Origin: Neospora caninum Liverpool
Lineage: Eukaryota > Apicomplexa > Conoidasida > Eucoccidiorida > Sarcocystidae
Assembly (NCBI RefSeq): GCF_000208865.1
Contig: NC_018386.1
Location: 620,001 to 684,000, forward strand
Direction of reading: 5' to 3'
Length of the DNA: 64,000 nt
Shown here: one piece after another, positions 49,082 to 59,712 of the stretch
Layout: every line of letters starts with the position of its first letter
How positions within the stretch are numbered: position 1 is the first letter of the stretch
Notes under the pieces: generated by a model
Told to the model about the DNA's origin: nothing
Database searches by the model: none
Seen by the model: only the letters and a program-made list of their open reading frames with translations
Position numbers and translations under genes: made by a program

Positions 49082-49717
49082 ATGAATGCTTTTTCCTCTG
49101 CACCCGCTGCAGCAGCAGCCAGGCGCGTAGCGCTCTCGTTTTCTGCTCCACGCCACACAAATGTCTTTTCTCAACCGCGCTTCGCCGTGCGCCCCTTCCC
49201 GTCGCGACGCCTCGTGGGAGAGCTTCCGGCGGAGAGAGCACGCAATGTCGCTGACGCGCACAAGTTGAAGTGTAACAAAGGAAATGGTCGCGGCCAATCA
49301 GGGAAGGCAGAGCAAAATACGGAAAGTGGAGGGAGCAGGGGTTTCCGTGCTGCGGTTGGCGGGGGTGCAGGATGCATGCTGGCGGCATCCCCGATGCTGT
49401 TTACAGACTACGACAAGACTGCATCTCCCAAGAGCGAGTTGATCTTCATGGCCGGCAACGCACTCGGCTACTGCACTGAGCGCTTCTTCGAGAACGAGTA
49501 CGGTCAGAGTATCTTCATGTTCGCTCTTGGTTTGGCTTACCTTGCCATGCTTGGCCACGAGGGGAAAATCCACGGGGCTGTCTGGCGGATGAAGCATCTC
49601 TTCGCAACCAACTTCAGGATGGTTGGCCATCCCCGATATGCCTATGCACTCCCAAAAAATCCGCTTCTTCAAGAAACTTCCACAGCCAAGACAGGATCTG
49701 CCCCTGCCAAAAAATGA
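49082..49717 (+). CDS. Conserved-looking hypothetical protein, probable organellar targeting, one membrane segment
   Basis: A single exon of 211 aa. The frame extends upstream to 48869, but the ATG at 49082 (gaAAATGaa) starts the region of regular composition and fits the coccidian context better. Residues 1-60 are rich in Ala, Ser and Arg and poor in acidic residues (SSAPAAAAARRVALSFSAPR), as in a mitochondrial presequence. A Gly/Ala segment (VGGGAGCMLAASPMLF) precedes the C-terminal domain of about 90 aa, which contains LIFMAGNALGY, a Glu-rich turn (ERFFENEYGQ), a hydrophobic helix (SIFMFALGLAYLAMLG) and a basic aromatic end (HPRYAYALPKNP). I do not recognise the family. A subunit of a mitochondrial inner-membrane complex is one possibility, by inference only. 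Confidence 0.72.
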   Translation: MNAFSSAPAAAAARRVALSFSAPRHTNVFSQPRFAVRPFPSRRLVGELPAERARNVADAHKLKCNKGNGRGQSGKAEQNTESGGSRGFRAAVGGGAGCMLAASPMLFTDYDKTASPKSELIFMAGNALGYCTERFFENEYGQSIFMFALGLAYLAMLGHEGKIHGAVWRMKHLFATNFRMVGHPRYAYALPKNPLLQETSTAKTGSAPAKK

Positions 49718-51109
49718 CTAGTGACAGTCAAACTTCCTTTTTAGCACCAGCCGTGAGGTCAGGTGCTGTACGGTTCTCAGCATATGTATGTCGACATCAT
49801 TGGGTAGTCCTCTGTGCTTATGTGCATACGTAACACTTAACGAAGAGGCTGGTAAAGGGTGGCAAGTGCTCGCTGCTTCAAGTTCATCTTTCTCTCGAGT
49901 CCTCTGGTGAACCGGTCAGTTCGTGTCTGAATCTTGCCTCTTGGTGAGTTTGTGACATTAACCGCCCAAGTCGACCTGTTCAATCTGGAGCCGTTGCTGC
50001 TCTTAAGTATGAGAAATGGCGAAATACAAACTGGTGATGAGACAGATTTCGTATCACTCGACAGCACCATTTTCGGTACCAACGGTTCCTCTAGAGATCT
50101 TCCACGCGGGTGGTGTCACCGTGCGCTCTGGTGCCGATACTGGTGGTAGAGATAACGAAGAGCGCTGAAAGACATCAAAAAGAGGAGAGCTGCGTGTAGC
50201 AGGGCTTACTGACGGCTTAACCGCGATGCGTGTCGACTGTGCAACCGTAGACAAAATGTCCGACACCACCGCTTTTTGGAAGCACCGTGCCACCGCCTAA
50301 AGACGCCAGCGTACGATTTGCGTCATACACATTATCTTTGGCACAGTATTACAGGTATCGATTTGAGCCCTTGACACGTCTTGTGCGTGTGATGACATTT
50401 GATGCCTAGAAAAAAGAAAAGCGCCATGTCCGCGCCCATGATGATCCTTTATCGGGACTGTTGCAACCTGTTTTGCAGAATCTGTTGCATCCGCTGACAA
50501 AGCTTTGTTGTGAGTATCACAGGCTGTCCAACAAGTTTCGAAATCTCGTCATCTACCCGTCTTCTAACTGACGCCCGAAGAGCGGTTTCCTCACCGACTT
50601 GCCAATCAAAAAGCCGACAACTTTTTTACCTACGCAGACGATAAACCAACATATATGGGTTCCTACATTTATTGAGAGACCACTAAAAATAGTGTGTCTA
50701 TAGCCATGTTTTCAAGCAAGCTCTGAAGGAAACTGAATATGCAGGAAGTATTTCCCGGCAGATGCCTACTAACTTGCCCAATGTAACGCCAGAAGTTGAC
50801 TGGACATAAGCACATTTCACTACGTAGAGCCTGAATGAAGTTCCTCATACACACACTTGCATAACTTGTTTCATCGCGACTCAACATGGATTAGCGCTGG
50901 CGAGTGAAAAAGTTTGTACACGCCACAAAGCAAACACTCAAAATCACAGAAATGAATGACTGACAAGCTAGTTACTGAAGCATACCGTCAGGATCGGCTC
51001 TTTACAGAAAATAAACGGTGGCGAGAACGTGTACGTTTCCTGTACACTTTCGCCTCCTAGGTCCGTACATCAATAGAGAACACAAGTATGCCCCAAACAA
51101 GACCGGTCC
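49718..51109. other. Convergent intergenic region
   Basis: It lies between the stop of the small plus-strand gene and the stop of the upstream Kazal gene. Only short ORFs without protein-like composition are present; it should hold both 3' UTRs. Nothing else was seen. Confidence 0.6.
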
Positions 51110-54100
51110 CTACGAATCTTCTTCATCCTCAGCGCCTTCATCATCTTCGTCGTCGCAGGGGCCATCGTGCAGCAGGGGGACGCCAGCGCACTCTCGGGTG
51201 CAGTTGTTCGAGTAAGTCATCCGATCCGTACCGCAGGTTGGCATTAGGATCAAGGGGCAAGCGCAGTCTACATAAACCATTGAAAAAAAAAGGAAAGAGA
51301 AGCGAGATGCACTGTTGCGAATGACGCCACATCTGAAAAGCTCCGCGTACGTTGGCGGAGCAATTGCAACTTGGGCACGATCCCCGAACAAGAAAAGACT
51401 CGACTGAGAATCACATTGTCTTGCAGCGTCGGTACGCTTACCTTTCAGATTTTTCACTGCGCGTTCCGCCGCGTCATTCGCATCGTCACCTCTGGGTATA
51501 GGCCGCTGCATGTGTTCTGAAAACACATGCACATAGCCACTGGCTCCTCACGTCGATCCCCCTGTCACAACTTCACGCAGAAAAAGCAGGATATGCACGG
51601 TCCGAAAATTATTTTCCTACCCTCAAATTGTATCCATTCTCCCAAGCTCTAAACCAAATATGATATTCTTTCCGCGGAAACGGGTACTATGTAATACATG
51701 ATCATTCCGATGCAGCTGAATATGCCACCAAGCGAAATTGCTCGAGACTTCTGTGATACGAACTAGGCCAACCGCTCTTTTCGTGTTTCAGTGCAAAACG
51801 GTCGCCGATTTGGTAGTATTAACAACTCAGATCTTCTGCAGAAAATGAGCACTATTACACGTTCCGTAAATTCCTTGGCCTGTCACGTCTTAGATGGGAA
51901 CGTAGCGAGAGTCCCCCATGCGACCCCTCACTCTAGTCATCTTACCGTCGCCTTCACATGGGCCCTCGTGCTTTAGTGTGACTCCCTTGCACGCTCGAAG
52001 GCAATGGTTGGCATACGTTATGTTGTCGTCGCCACAGTTTAGCATCAAGTTCAGGGGACAGGCACACACTGCATAAGGTATCGACAGGATACACACAAAC
52101 CCCAATCAGTTGCCACAACAGAAACGTCCACGCGAATATTCAAGCTTGCAAGTTGTGAGGCACCATAACGTGTGCAGCCCTAAAGCCAATGACAGAAACA
52201 AGTTATGTGTTCTAATAGAATGTGACGTCCTACCTTCCCTTGTTGGTTGCGCCTCTTGCGGAGCATCGGCCTCATCATCGCCAGACAGTGGCGAAGACTG
52301 CGTATCTTCGAAAGCAAGAGGACACAGAGAAAAAAGCGAACAGTTCCGTGGGATGCTGATTATTGAGTTCGCCTATGAAAGCCAGCTGCCACCATCACAC
52401 CATCGTCAGCAAGTGACAGAGCCTTCAGCGACATGTCGAGCTTTCACCGTCAGATGAACGGGAGTAGCGCACTCAAACAAAGACCCTTCTTGTGTAGAAT
52501 GGCACCTCGCTGTGTCAAGGTAAACAGCTCTGAATACGTATGAAGCTTTGAATCCCACCACTGCAGGACATGCCTTCTCTAATCCAGTAGATACTGCAGG
52601 ACATGCCTTCTCTAATCCAGTAGATATGAGTAGGGGGCATCTTACCTTCCTTACAAGGACCATCATGCAACAAACCGACTCTTCCGCATTTGCGAACACA
52701 GTGGTTTGAATACGTGACACCGTCCACACCGCAATTGAGTCACAACTCGCGAGTGCAAGCGCATGCTCGAGACAGACACCGCATATCAAAGGAGGAAACA
52801 AAGGGACTTCGTAAGAACATTTACTCAGGCATGAAAAAAACTCACCATCTACTCAAATATACGCTGAACACCACTATACTTAATGCACATACCATGATGG
52901 GCATGAAAAGCACAATAGGACTTTTTCTTCGCTAACAATGGTTTTACAGTACAATAGCGCCGAATTAACATGCTCCCGTGGTCCAGTTGTTAACAGCTTT
53001 ATATCAAAATGGTGTCAGACAGACTACTATACCACGTGCCACTATCACAGCAAAATACATTCACTGCTACAGCGAGAATAATGTTCAAGAAAAAATACCT
53101 CTCAACCTCTTAGGCTTCCTTGGGGCATCCGTTTGTCCAAAGCCCTCCGTCGCCGCTGGTGATGAACCTGACTGTTGACGTGTATCGGCCGTTTCAGGTT
53201 GAGATTTCTCCAGTGCTTCCTCCGGTGGCTCCACGCCCGACGGGACACCCTCTTCTGCATATGGAGAATGATAACAGGCAGTTCACATAAGACCTAAGAA
53301 AACGTCTCACTGTTTGTCGCCAGGCCGTCCCCCTTCCATCTGTGCGAAACGGCAACCAAACCCTCCAGATTGAGATTATATTCCCCATGTAGCAACTTTA
53401 CATTTCAGAACGCCGGCGCAAAGTGCGACGCGCCAGAAATTACCAACGAACATCCGGGCACAGATATTTTCTGTTCCATAGCAGAGTCCGTGCCAATGCA
53501 GAAAAGTGCAGGCATCAGTCAATCGCCAAGTAGCGGGAGGCAAAAACAAGAAATCTCATCATGAAGAGCTAAAATTGCCCTACATGGGGAACATTCTCAA
53601 AGTTTACCTGAGTCAGTGCAGGGCCCGGCGTGCCACAGGGCGACACCTTGGCAGTCTCGGACGCAGTGGTTGGAATACGTTTTTTTATCGACACCGCAAT
53701 TTAAATCAAGATTGCGCGGACAGGGACATGCTGAAAAAGGAAACACGTCTCCACACTGCAAGCGCTAATACACTCACTACATTTTCCTTCAGAAGGACGC
53801 GAACGTCAATTTGACAAGATGCCGCTCCATTTTATGCTATCTAGTCACGGGTTCACTACCTAAGTTCCTCGTTAGGGCTAATCAGAGCCACTAGTAGAAC
53901 ATCCACAGTAGGCCGAAGGTCTTTCTTGTTTGATGAATGAACACTAGCAGCTAGTGTCCCGTCAGATACAGCTGAGAGTGGAAGTACCAAGCCCCATGGA
54001 GGAGCCACAACTAGTCAAGCTCGGATTCTGTCGCGTACCTTTCATTTCGGCTGAGGCAGACGCTGGTGTGCCAAACGAACACACCAGAACTCCAACAACG

Positions 54101-54123
54101 AAGAACAGAGAAAAATTTCCCAT
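51110..54123 (-). CDS. Secreted Kazal-type serine protease inhibitor, four domains, with an in-frame stop in Kazal exon 2 (upstream gene)
   Basis: Exons in transcript order: 54123-54039 (signal peptide), 53730-53608 (Kazal 1), 53254-53099 (linker), 52765-52646 (Kazal 2), 52305-52234 (acidic linker), 52068-51946 (Kazal 3), 51516-51442 (linker), 51267-51110 (Kazal 4, acidic tail, stop). All junctions are phase 1 and the total of 912 nt is a whole number of codons. The start aaaaATGGG begins a hydrophobic leader ending near Ala-Ser-Ala-Ser-Ala. Domains follow CX1CX7CX10CX3CX10C. Predicted P1 residues are Arg (1, 2) and Leu (3, 4), suggesting trypsin-like and chymotrypsin/elastase-like targets. 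TGA at 52740-52742 interrupts Kazal 2 between Cys-2 and Cys-3. Skipping that 120-nt exon would leave an in-frame three-domain protein of 263 aa. Four domains with alternating linkers resemble TgPI-1/TgPI-2. It could be functional through exon skipping, a recent pseudogene, or carry a sequencing error. Confidence 0.82.
52560..52625. repeat. 33-bp direct repeat, two perfect copies
   Basis: The unit starting actgcaggacatgcc occupies 52560-52592 and 52593-52625. It lies in the intron just 3' of the Kazal 2 donor (gtaaga at 52645-52640), about 15 bp away. Confidence 0.92.
52646..52765 (-). other. Kazal 2 exon carrying an in-frame TGA
   Basis: The exon begins after AG at 52767-52766 with the same ca-tgy-...-tgy opening as Kazal 1 and ends at a gtaaga donor. 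All six Cys and the TYSNHC core are present. The frame reads C-A-C-T-R-E-L-stop-L-N-C, where sister domains have Asp or Met at the stop position. Both ends are phase 1. The acceptor (gtctgtctcgag) ends in GAG rather than CAG, so it may be weak. Confidence 0.75.
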
Positions 54124-56372
54124 TTTTACAGAATGTGGACACTGGTGGAAAAAAACTGTAATATGAACAGTTTTACAGAAGAGACAGGTCACCGGCGCTG
54201 CGTTCACGACCAAAACAGGACACAGCGTATGTCGTCAGGACCAAAAACGAATTAGGAACTGGCACCTGGTTGAAGAACACAACTTCGTTACAGGTACTAT
54301 TCCGACTCATTTGCCCGTCTCTCAATGGGAATGAGGGGGCCCGCTAAGATCCATCATCACTCTTCTGTGTTTTTTTCAGTGGCTTAGCCACGTACCTCGA
54401 CTCGACGTAGGGTTCGAGCTAGATCGCGTTTACCCCCTCGTCGCAATTCGAGAATCGCCTTTCGACCCCTCGTTGTGATCACCTTTACTGCAAATAGAAT
54501 ATCCCGTTGAGAGTATCTAGCACGAAAAGTGACACAAAAAGGCAGGAGTAAAGATATCCCTGGGCACGGAATAGTGCCCACAGGTTGTTAACACTTGTAC
54601 GTGTACATCAATGGGGTTGTTCGCACATTGACGTACTGCTAGAGCACCCGAGCACCCTTTCCCATAGGAAAGTTGATCTTGCATATGGGCACGAGCGGAA
54701 TACGGACATAGTCGCAAGCTCTGCCTGCGACAGTGCTGGTCACGCGGCCCAGTCATTGCCTGTTTATGCAAGTAATGATATGTTCAACACTCTATGATAG
54801 AACTCTATGCAGCAGTAGCAAGCTCGTGAGCAACAGGAAGCTGCGCGCCAAGTGATGGTGAGAGCGTCCAGAGTGCTTTAGAGAGATTCTTCTGGTGTCA
54901 GCTCCACGTAGCCGGGAAATATGGCAGGACCACTTTTACGATGTCTACTGCCAAGCTTCGTATTTAGTTGCCGATTGGGCAAGTTTCCTCACCTGTATGG
55001 CTCGAAACTGCTTGCTGATTTGGGAATTTGCGAGACTCCCGTTGGTATTCTCGATGCATCACGTTTTTATGGCCACGGCCACACCAGACATGCAACAGCT
55101 TCGCAAACGTAACTTCGGCTGAGCGCAGTGATCAGCTACAGTATGACTGGGGAGGATGAGACAATGAACCCCGTAGTACTGTTACTAGCGGACCACAGCT
55201 TTCTATCCGTAGCAGTTGCTTTGTAAGAACCATATGTGCTACTACAACGTTATGGTGTCCCCGTAGGCCTTGACTATCAAATGTTAAGTTTTCCTTTCTT
55301 CAGTTGAGCGAAAGATTATGCAAGCAGTGACACACTGAAGATCGCAGCATGGTACAAGCATCTCGACCCAGTCGAGTGTTCCACCAACTTCGACAAGGCG
55401 ATGAATACGAGAGCGGAAAGAAACAATTTCAAAACCAGAAAGCTCACCACAGAGCAAAGCGTCATGAAACTAGATCGCTTTAAGACAGGCTGCGACCGAC
55501 TGCATGGCCCGCCACAGATGTGGCTGAGCCTTGCACATGAGAACCATCGATGCCATAGAGAGATCAGCATTGGCAAACGGGGGGGTGCTGCATCTCAGAA
55601 ACTCTCCCGGCTTTCTTCGTGTTACGGATGCTCACGCATTACACTCGTATCAGCTTAGAGTGAACTAACGCACATCAGTAGACACGGCGGAGACGGCGCC
55701 TGAAGGCACCGGACAGAACGAAAGCCTTTTCAATATCGATTCAGTCGAAACCATTAAATAAGCGTGTCATAATGCTTTATCGCGTGTTCGATTAACACAT
55801 CAAGGCCCAGCTTTCAAACAAAAGTTTCCTGCACCGTCACCAGTATCGACAGTGCAGTGTCTAGCCGCCAAAGCAGGGCTCGTATTGGGGTGCGAGTACA
55901 AATGGCTGCACTACCACAGGCCGAAGTATACGCGAGGCCCTTTTTTCAAATCCAGTCAAAAATCGGAGCTTTTAATCACTAAGTGTGGTTTCTCTTCTGC
56001 AGAATGCTACATGGAGCTGTACTGTGCTGTAGTCAGTGTACGTGAACAGGGCTCAAGGCTCAACTTTTGCCTACTGTCCAATTTGTGAGAAAACAGGAAG
56101 TTTGCCGCTGAATCGTATATACGAACAGCTTCAAGCAACATAAGGGCTTCGTCTTTCGTGTGGACACTGCCTTGAAGGGAAACATAACCCGCTCCACAGG
56201 AGCGTCTTCTTTTGCCTACTCTCCTCGCTGAACGGTTGGACGAAACCGTTTCCCTTCCTTGGCCTTCAATTTGTGACGTCGACACGCCCACGCTACGCCT
56301 CAGCGTTCCCCCCCTTTTTACGGATTTGACAGTGGATTGTGGTGACGGAACACTGCACGCCAGAAACAAAAG
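54124..56372. other. Upstream region of the Kazal gene, no gene seen
   Basis: About 2.2 kb of less GC-rich, non-repetitive sequence with only short ORFs. It should include the promoter and 5' UTR of the upstream Kazal gene. Nothing else is supported. Confidence 0.55.
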
Positions 56373-56444
56373 TGGACGGACCGGGGATCGATCCCGGGAC
56401 CTCCTGAATGCAAATCAGGCGTGATACCACTACACCATCCGCCC
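56373..56444 (-). tRNA. tRNA-Ala(UGC)
   Basis: A 72-nt cloverleaf: 7-bp acceptor stem GGGCGGA/TCCGTCC, which includes a G3:U70 wobble pair, the alanine identity element; anticodon stem CCTGA/TCAGG with loop TTTGCAT (anticodon TGC); T stem CCGGG/CCCGG with loop ATCGATC; discriminator A. A minus-strand TTTT (plus aaaa at 56368-56371) follows the 3' end as a Pol III terminator. The sequence is identical to the copy at 57638. Confidence 0.95.
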
Positions 56445-57637
56445 AATAGACAAACGGGTAACTTGGACTCTGATCCTTTTCTCCGTTTTAGCACCCATAA
56501 CTCTTTGCCGTCCGTCAACACGCATCCAGTACAACCAGACGTGCCACATTTAGTCATCATTTTTGCTACGAGTAATGCTCTCCCTTGAACTCAGTTCGGT
56601 GCATGGGTCACAGTAGGTGTTTACATCCGAGTCACTGGATCTTCTCTACGAATACAATTGCGCACTTTTGTTCTGGGGAAGCAAAGAAAGACGGAACATC
56701 CCTGAAGAAAGTGTCAGGCTGTCACACGTTCGCTCTACTAAAGTGTTCCTGCCCGAGAGGGAAGACGCAGACCCTCCCGACTGCTTGCTCTCCCCCTTCT
56801 TCCTTTCTTCCCGGAATCTGAAAGCACTGTGATACTTCGTTTGCAGAAGTTGGTGTGATGTGGCCATTCATCATTGATTCGCAGCAGTACAATGACCACG
56901 GAGAGGTACTGATTTGTTGTGTCTGGATACAGGGGCGTCTCAGGCAAGGTTGCGCCGGCCAACACACCTTTCACTGGTTGACAAGTATCATGAAAGAAAA
57001 GTGGTAACATGGGTTGCGCGAATCATGAAGAACATGTTGCGGAATGAATTTTCATTACCAATGTGCAGGCGAAGTGTGACGTTCAAGGCACCTGAGTTAC
57101 TGGAGCCTTCTGCGGCAGGCGGAAGAAAAGAAGTACTGAAAAAACACTTTTCCACTTGCTTGAGGCCTATTTTAGCGACACATTTTCTGATCTCCAGACA
57201 AATGCCACACTGATATCAAGCCACGCCAACGGTAGACCCCGAGACAGTGAATCACCAGACAGGCCCAGCTACGCCTTGCCTTTACTGATTATTGATACTT
57301 GCAGTCGAATATTAGGCACGCCTAGGGAACATCACCACACAATCATCCAAGGCAACCACAGGAGAAAGTTCACCGCTGACGCAAATTCATTTCGATGGAG
57401 TTGATGACTAACCTCCCTTTTCACGACCGTCACCGGAAAACGACCGGCACGACATTGGGGACCACACACGCCCTACCACGCGTGCGGTGGAGCTCCTAAC
57501 AATCTGGAACCTATGCTTCACCAACTCCTTGTGAAGTCTCAAGATTTCCCTGACAGAATGGAAGAACTATCTCTGGTGTGTGGCTGACGACTCTTCCCAT
57601 TATAACACTATTATCCTGCTCATGCGTGAGTTAAGAT
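56445..57637. other. Spacer between the two tRNA-Ala genes
   Basis: About 1.2 kb with only short ORFs lacking recognisable motifs. Nothing is supported apart from the flanking tRNA genes, which point outward. Confidence 0.55.
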
Positions 57638-57709
57638 GGGCGGATGGTGTAGTGGTATCACGCCTGATTTGCATTCAGGAGGTCCCGGGATCGATCCCCG
57701 GTCCGTCCA
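57638..57709 (+). tRNA. tRNA-Ala(UGC)
   Basis: Identical over 72 nt to the minus-strand tRNA-Ala at 56373-56444, including G3:U70, anticodon TGC, T-loop ATCGATC and discriminator A. Only TTT follows directly; a T5 run occurs about 45 bp downstream. Orientation is divergent from the other copy. Confidence 0.95.
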
Positions 57710-57915
57710 CTTTCTTCAGGAGGTTTGGCTTGCGGGATAACCGATGTTTAAACTGAATTTTTATTGTAAGGCTTACTTGTATTCATACAATTGTTTGTTA
57801 GGCGTCTGTGTAGATATGAGGTTTAAGTCTTCGGACATGTACAGCCAGATCCACCGCGCAGAAAACAAGCAGTAGACACTAATGTCAATGGGGGAAAATA
57901 TCGGCAACTAAGTCG

Positions 57916-57935
57916 CCCCCCCCCCCCCCCCCCCC
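57916..57935. repeat. 20-bp poly-C tract
   Basis: An uninterrupted run of 20 C lies between the tRNA-Ala and tRNA-Ser genes, in sequence otherwise of low GC content. Confidence 0.95.
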
Positions 57936-58037
57936 GCAGACGTTTATTAGTCTGTATAGGCATGTTCTGCTTGAATGTGTTTTGCAAAACAAACGAAGGG
58001 ATCCTGGTTCCAGCTGAAATTAATCCAAAGGGAGTAG

Positions 58038-58119
58038 GACAACGTGGCCGAGCGGTTAAGGCGGTGGCCTGCTAAGCCATTGGGTTATGCCCGCGCAGGT
58101 TCGAATCCTGCCGTTGTCG
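58038..58119 (+). tRNA. tRNA-Ser(GCU)
   Basis: An 82-nt class II tRNA: acceptor stem GACAACG/CGTTGTC with discriminator G (usual for serine), D arm with gtggccgagcggttaaggc, anticodon stem GTGGC/GCCAT with loop CTGCTAA (anticodon GCT), a long variable arm (about 14 nt, tgggttatgcccgc), and T arm gcaggttcgaatcctgc. No intron is visible. Confidence 0.95.
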
Positions 58120-59712
58120 ATAATCATAGATACCACTTTGAAACTGATTAAACAGTCAGATGTCTGTTTGAGAGGCAAAATGTTTTGCAGTTTTCCTGTA
58201 GTACGTGTTTCCCTTCAATAATCTTGTCCGCCGTGGAATGGCATTCGATCTATCTTATAGCACCCGTCAGTCAGAACGCTGCTCAGCAAAACGGAAATTA
58301 CTGGTACTGACCTTCTCGGGAACCTATTGGGACTGATTGACGAGATACAAATTAATTTCCAGTTTCACGTGATGCCCCGGCATGTCAGAAATATGCCTAA
58401 TTCAGTTGTAGGGGTTAGCATTTTGGTACACAAGAAATACACCCTCCCGCTGCGTTACTGGTATTACCGTAACGAACCTCAAGCGAGAACCTTGCATCCA
58501 GAAGTCCGGCACGAGTCGATGTATACTGCAAAGAAATTGTAGGTCGAAGCCAGTGCCCGTACTGCTCTATGTTTGGCTACACGAGGGTGAATAATCGTTA
58601 GTAGTAGTGGTAGTAGTAGTTCGCTGTGTTCGTGTCAAAAACCAAATCGGTTTCTTCCCGACTTTTTTCCCGACTGGCCTTGTGCCGCCCCCTTCGTTTC
58701 TCCGAGCAGAAGGACGCCCTCTGGTGTTTTGACAGAAAGAGCGGTGGGGGCTCTCAGGCGTCAGACAACGATATGTGAGAAAAACTATTGGGAGAAATGT
58801 GAATATCAAAGAGCGGGTGGCTGTGACCGAACACAGGGAAACACCAACAACCGGACTGAATACAATTGCCGGGCGGTGGGTCGCGGCTCTGTTATTTTCA
58901 GGTTTAAAAGTATCTCGAAGGAATAAATGTTTGCCACCTGAAAATACGGGTTCTACCACATAGCCCCCCGCTATGTCGACCTTGTAGCTTTGTTGCTTCC
59001 TCTGAACCTTCTGCGGTGATTCAATTGATGAGTCGCGTAACACGCACGGTGTTTCCCCTGGGGACAACCTGCAACTCGTGTGCTTTTGTGTAGGAGACGC
59101 AGGAGACCTATGCACTTCTCTGGGTGTTTGTTGGTTTACGTGAGAAACACGGGACACAACGAGTCGCGACTGATCGGACGCCATGCAAATGCCGTTCAAT
59201 GGAACATTGCAATAGCGCGATGGCCGAACTCGAGAGTATGGACCCCGTCCCATAGAGTGAAGCTACGTGCTTAATCGACGCGTTCAGTGAAAAAAGGAAT
59301 CGTGTCCAAGCACTGTCTCCAGCCTTTCGCCGTAGGCACTTTCCTTCTGTTTTTCTGGTGGGGCTTTTGAAGACCTCGCCAGCGACGGTTACGGATGATG
59401 TCATCTACCTGACGCGGGCCGAGAAAACCGAGAATTCCTGGGCGGCTCTGCCATGTGACACAAGAGGCCTGCACACGAGCATAATTCCTCACTGCATTTC
59501 TCACATAACACGCTGTTTTCAGATCCGCTTTCTCCACAGACCAACACAGCGAGCTCGCCTGCTTTCTGTGCCTTCTCGCTTTGCAACAACAGCTGGGACA
59601 CCTGTCTCTCATCCATCAGCTTCTTCGGCGAAGGCCGGGTATCGAAGATACGCGCGTCAGCCTTGAGACAGCGACTGACACATTCCGAAAATGCAGCACG
59701 CAGTATGGAGCG
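58120..59712. other. Region between tRNA-Ser and LSG1, with one doubtful Cys-rich ORF
   Basis: The minus frame 59616-59401 encodes a Cys-rich peptide (LCEKCSEELCSCAGLLCHM) preceded by a Gln/Glu/Lys-rich helix-like stretch. It is short and has no clear splice partners or start context. A longer minus ORF, 59253-58567, is Arg/Thr-rich and ends in a (GTA)n microsatellite at about 58600. Neither is called as a gene; both may be LSG1 3' UTR or chance. Confidence 0.4.
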
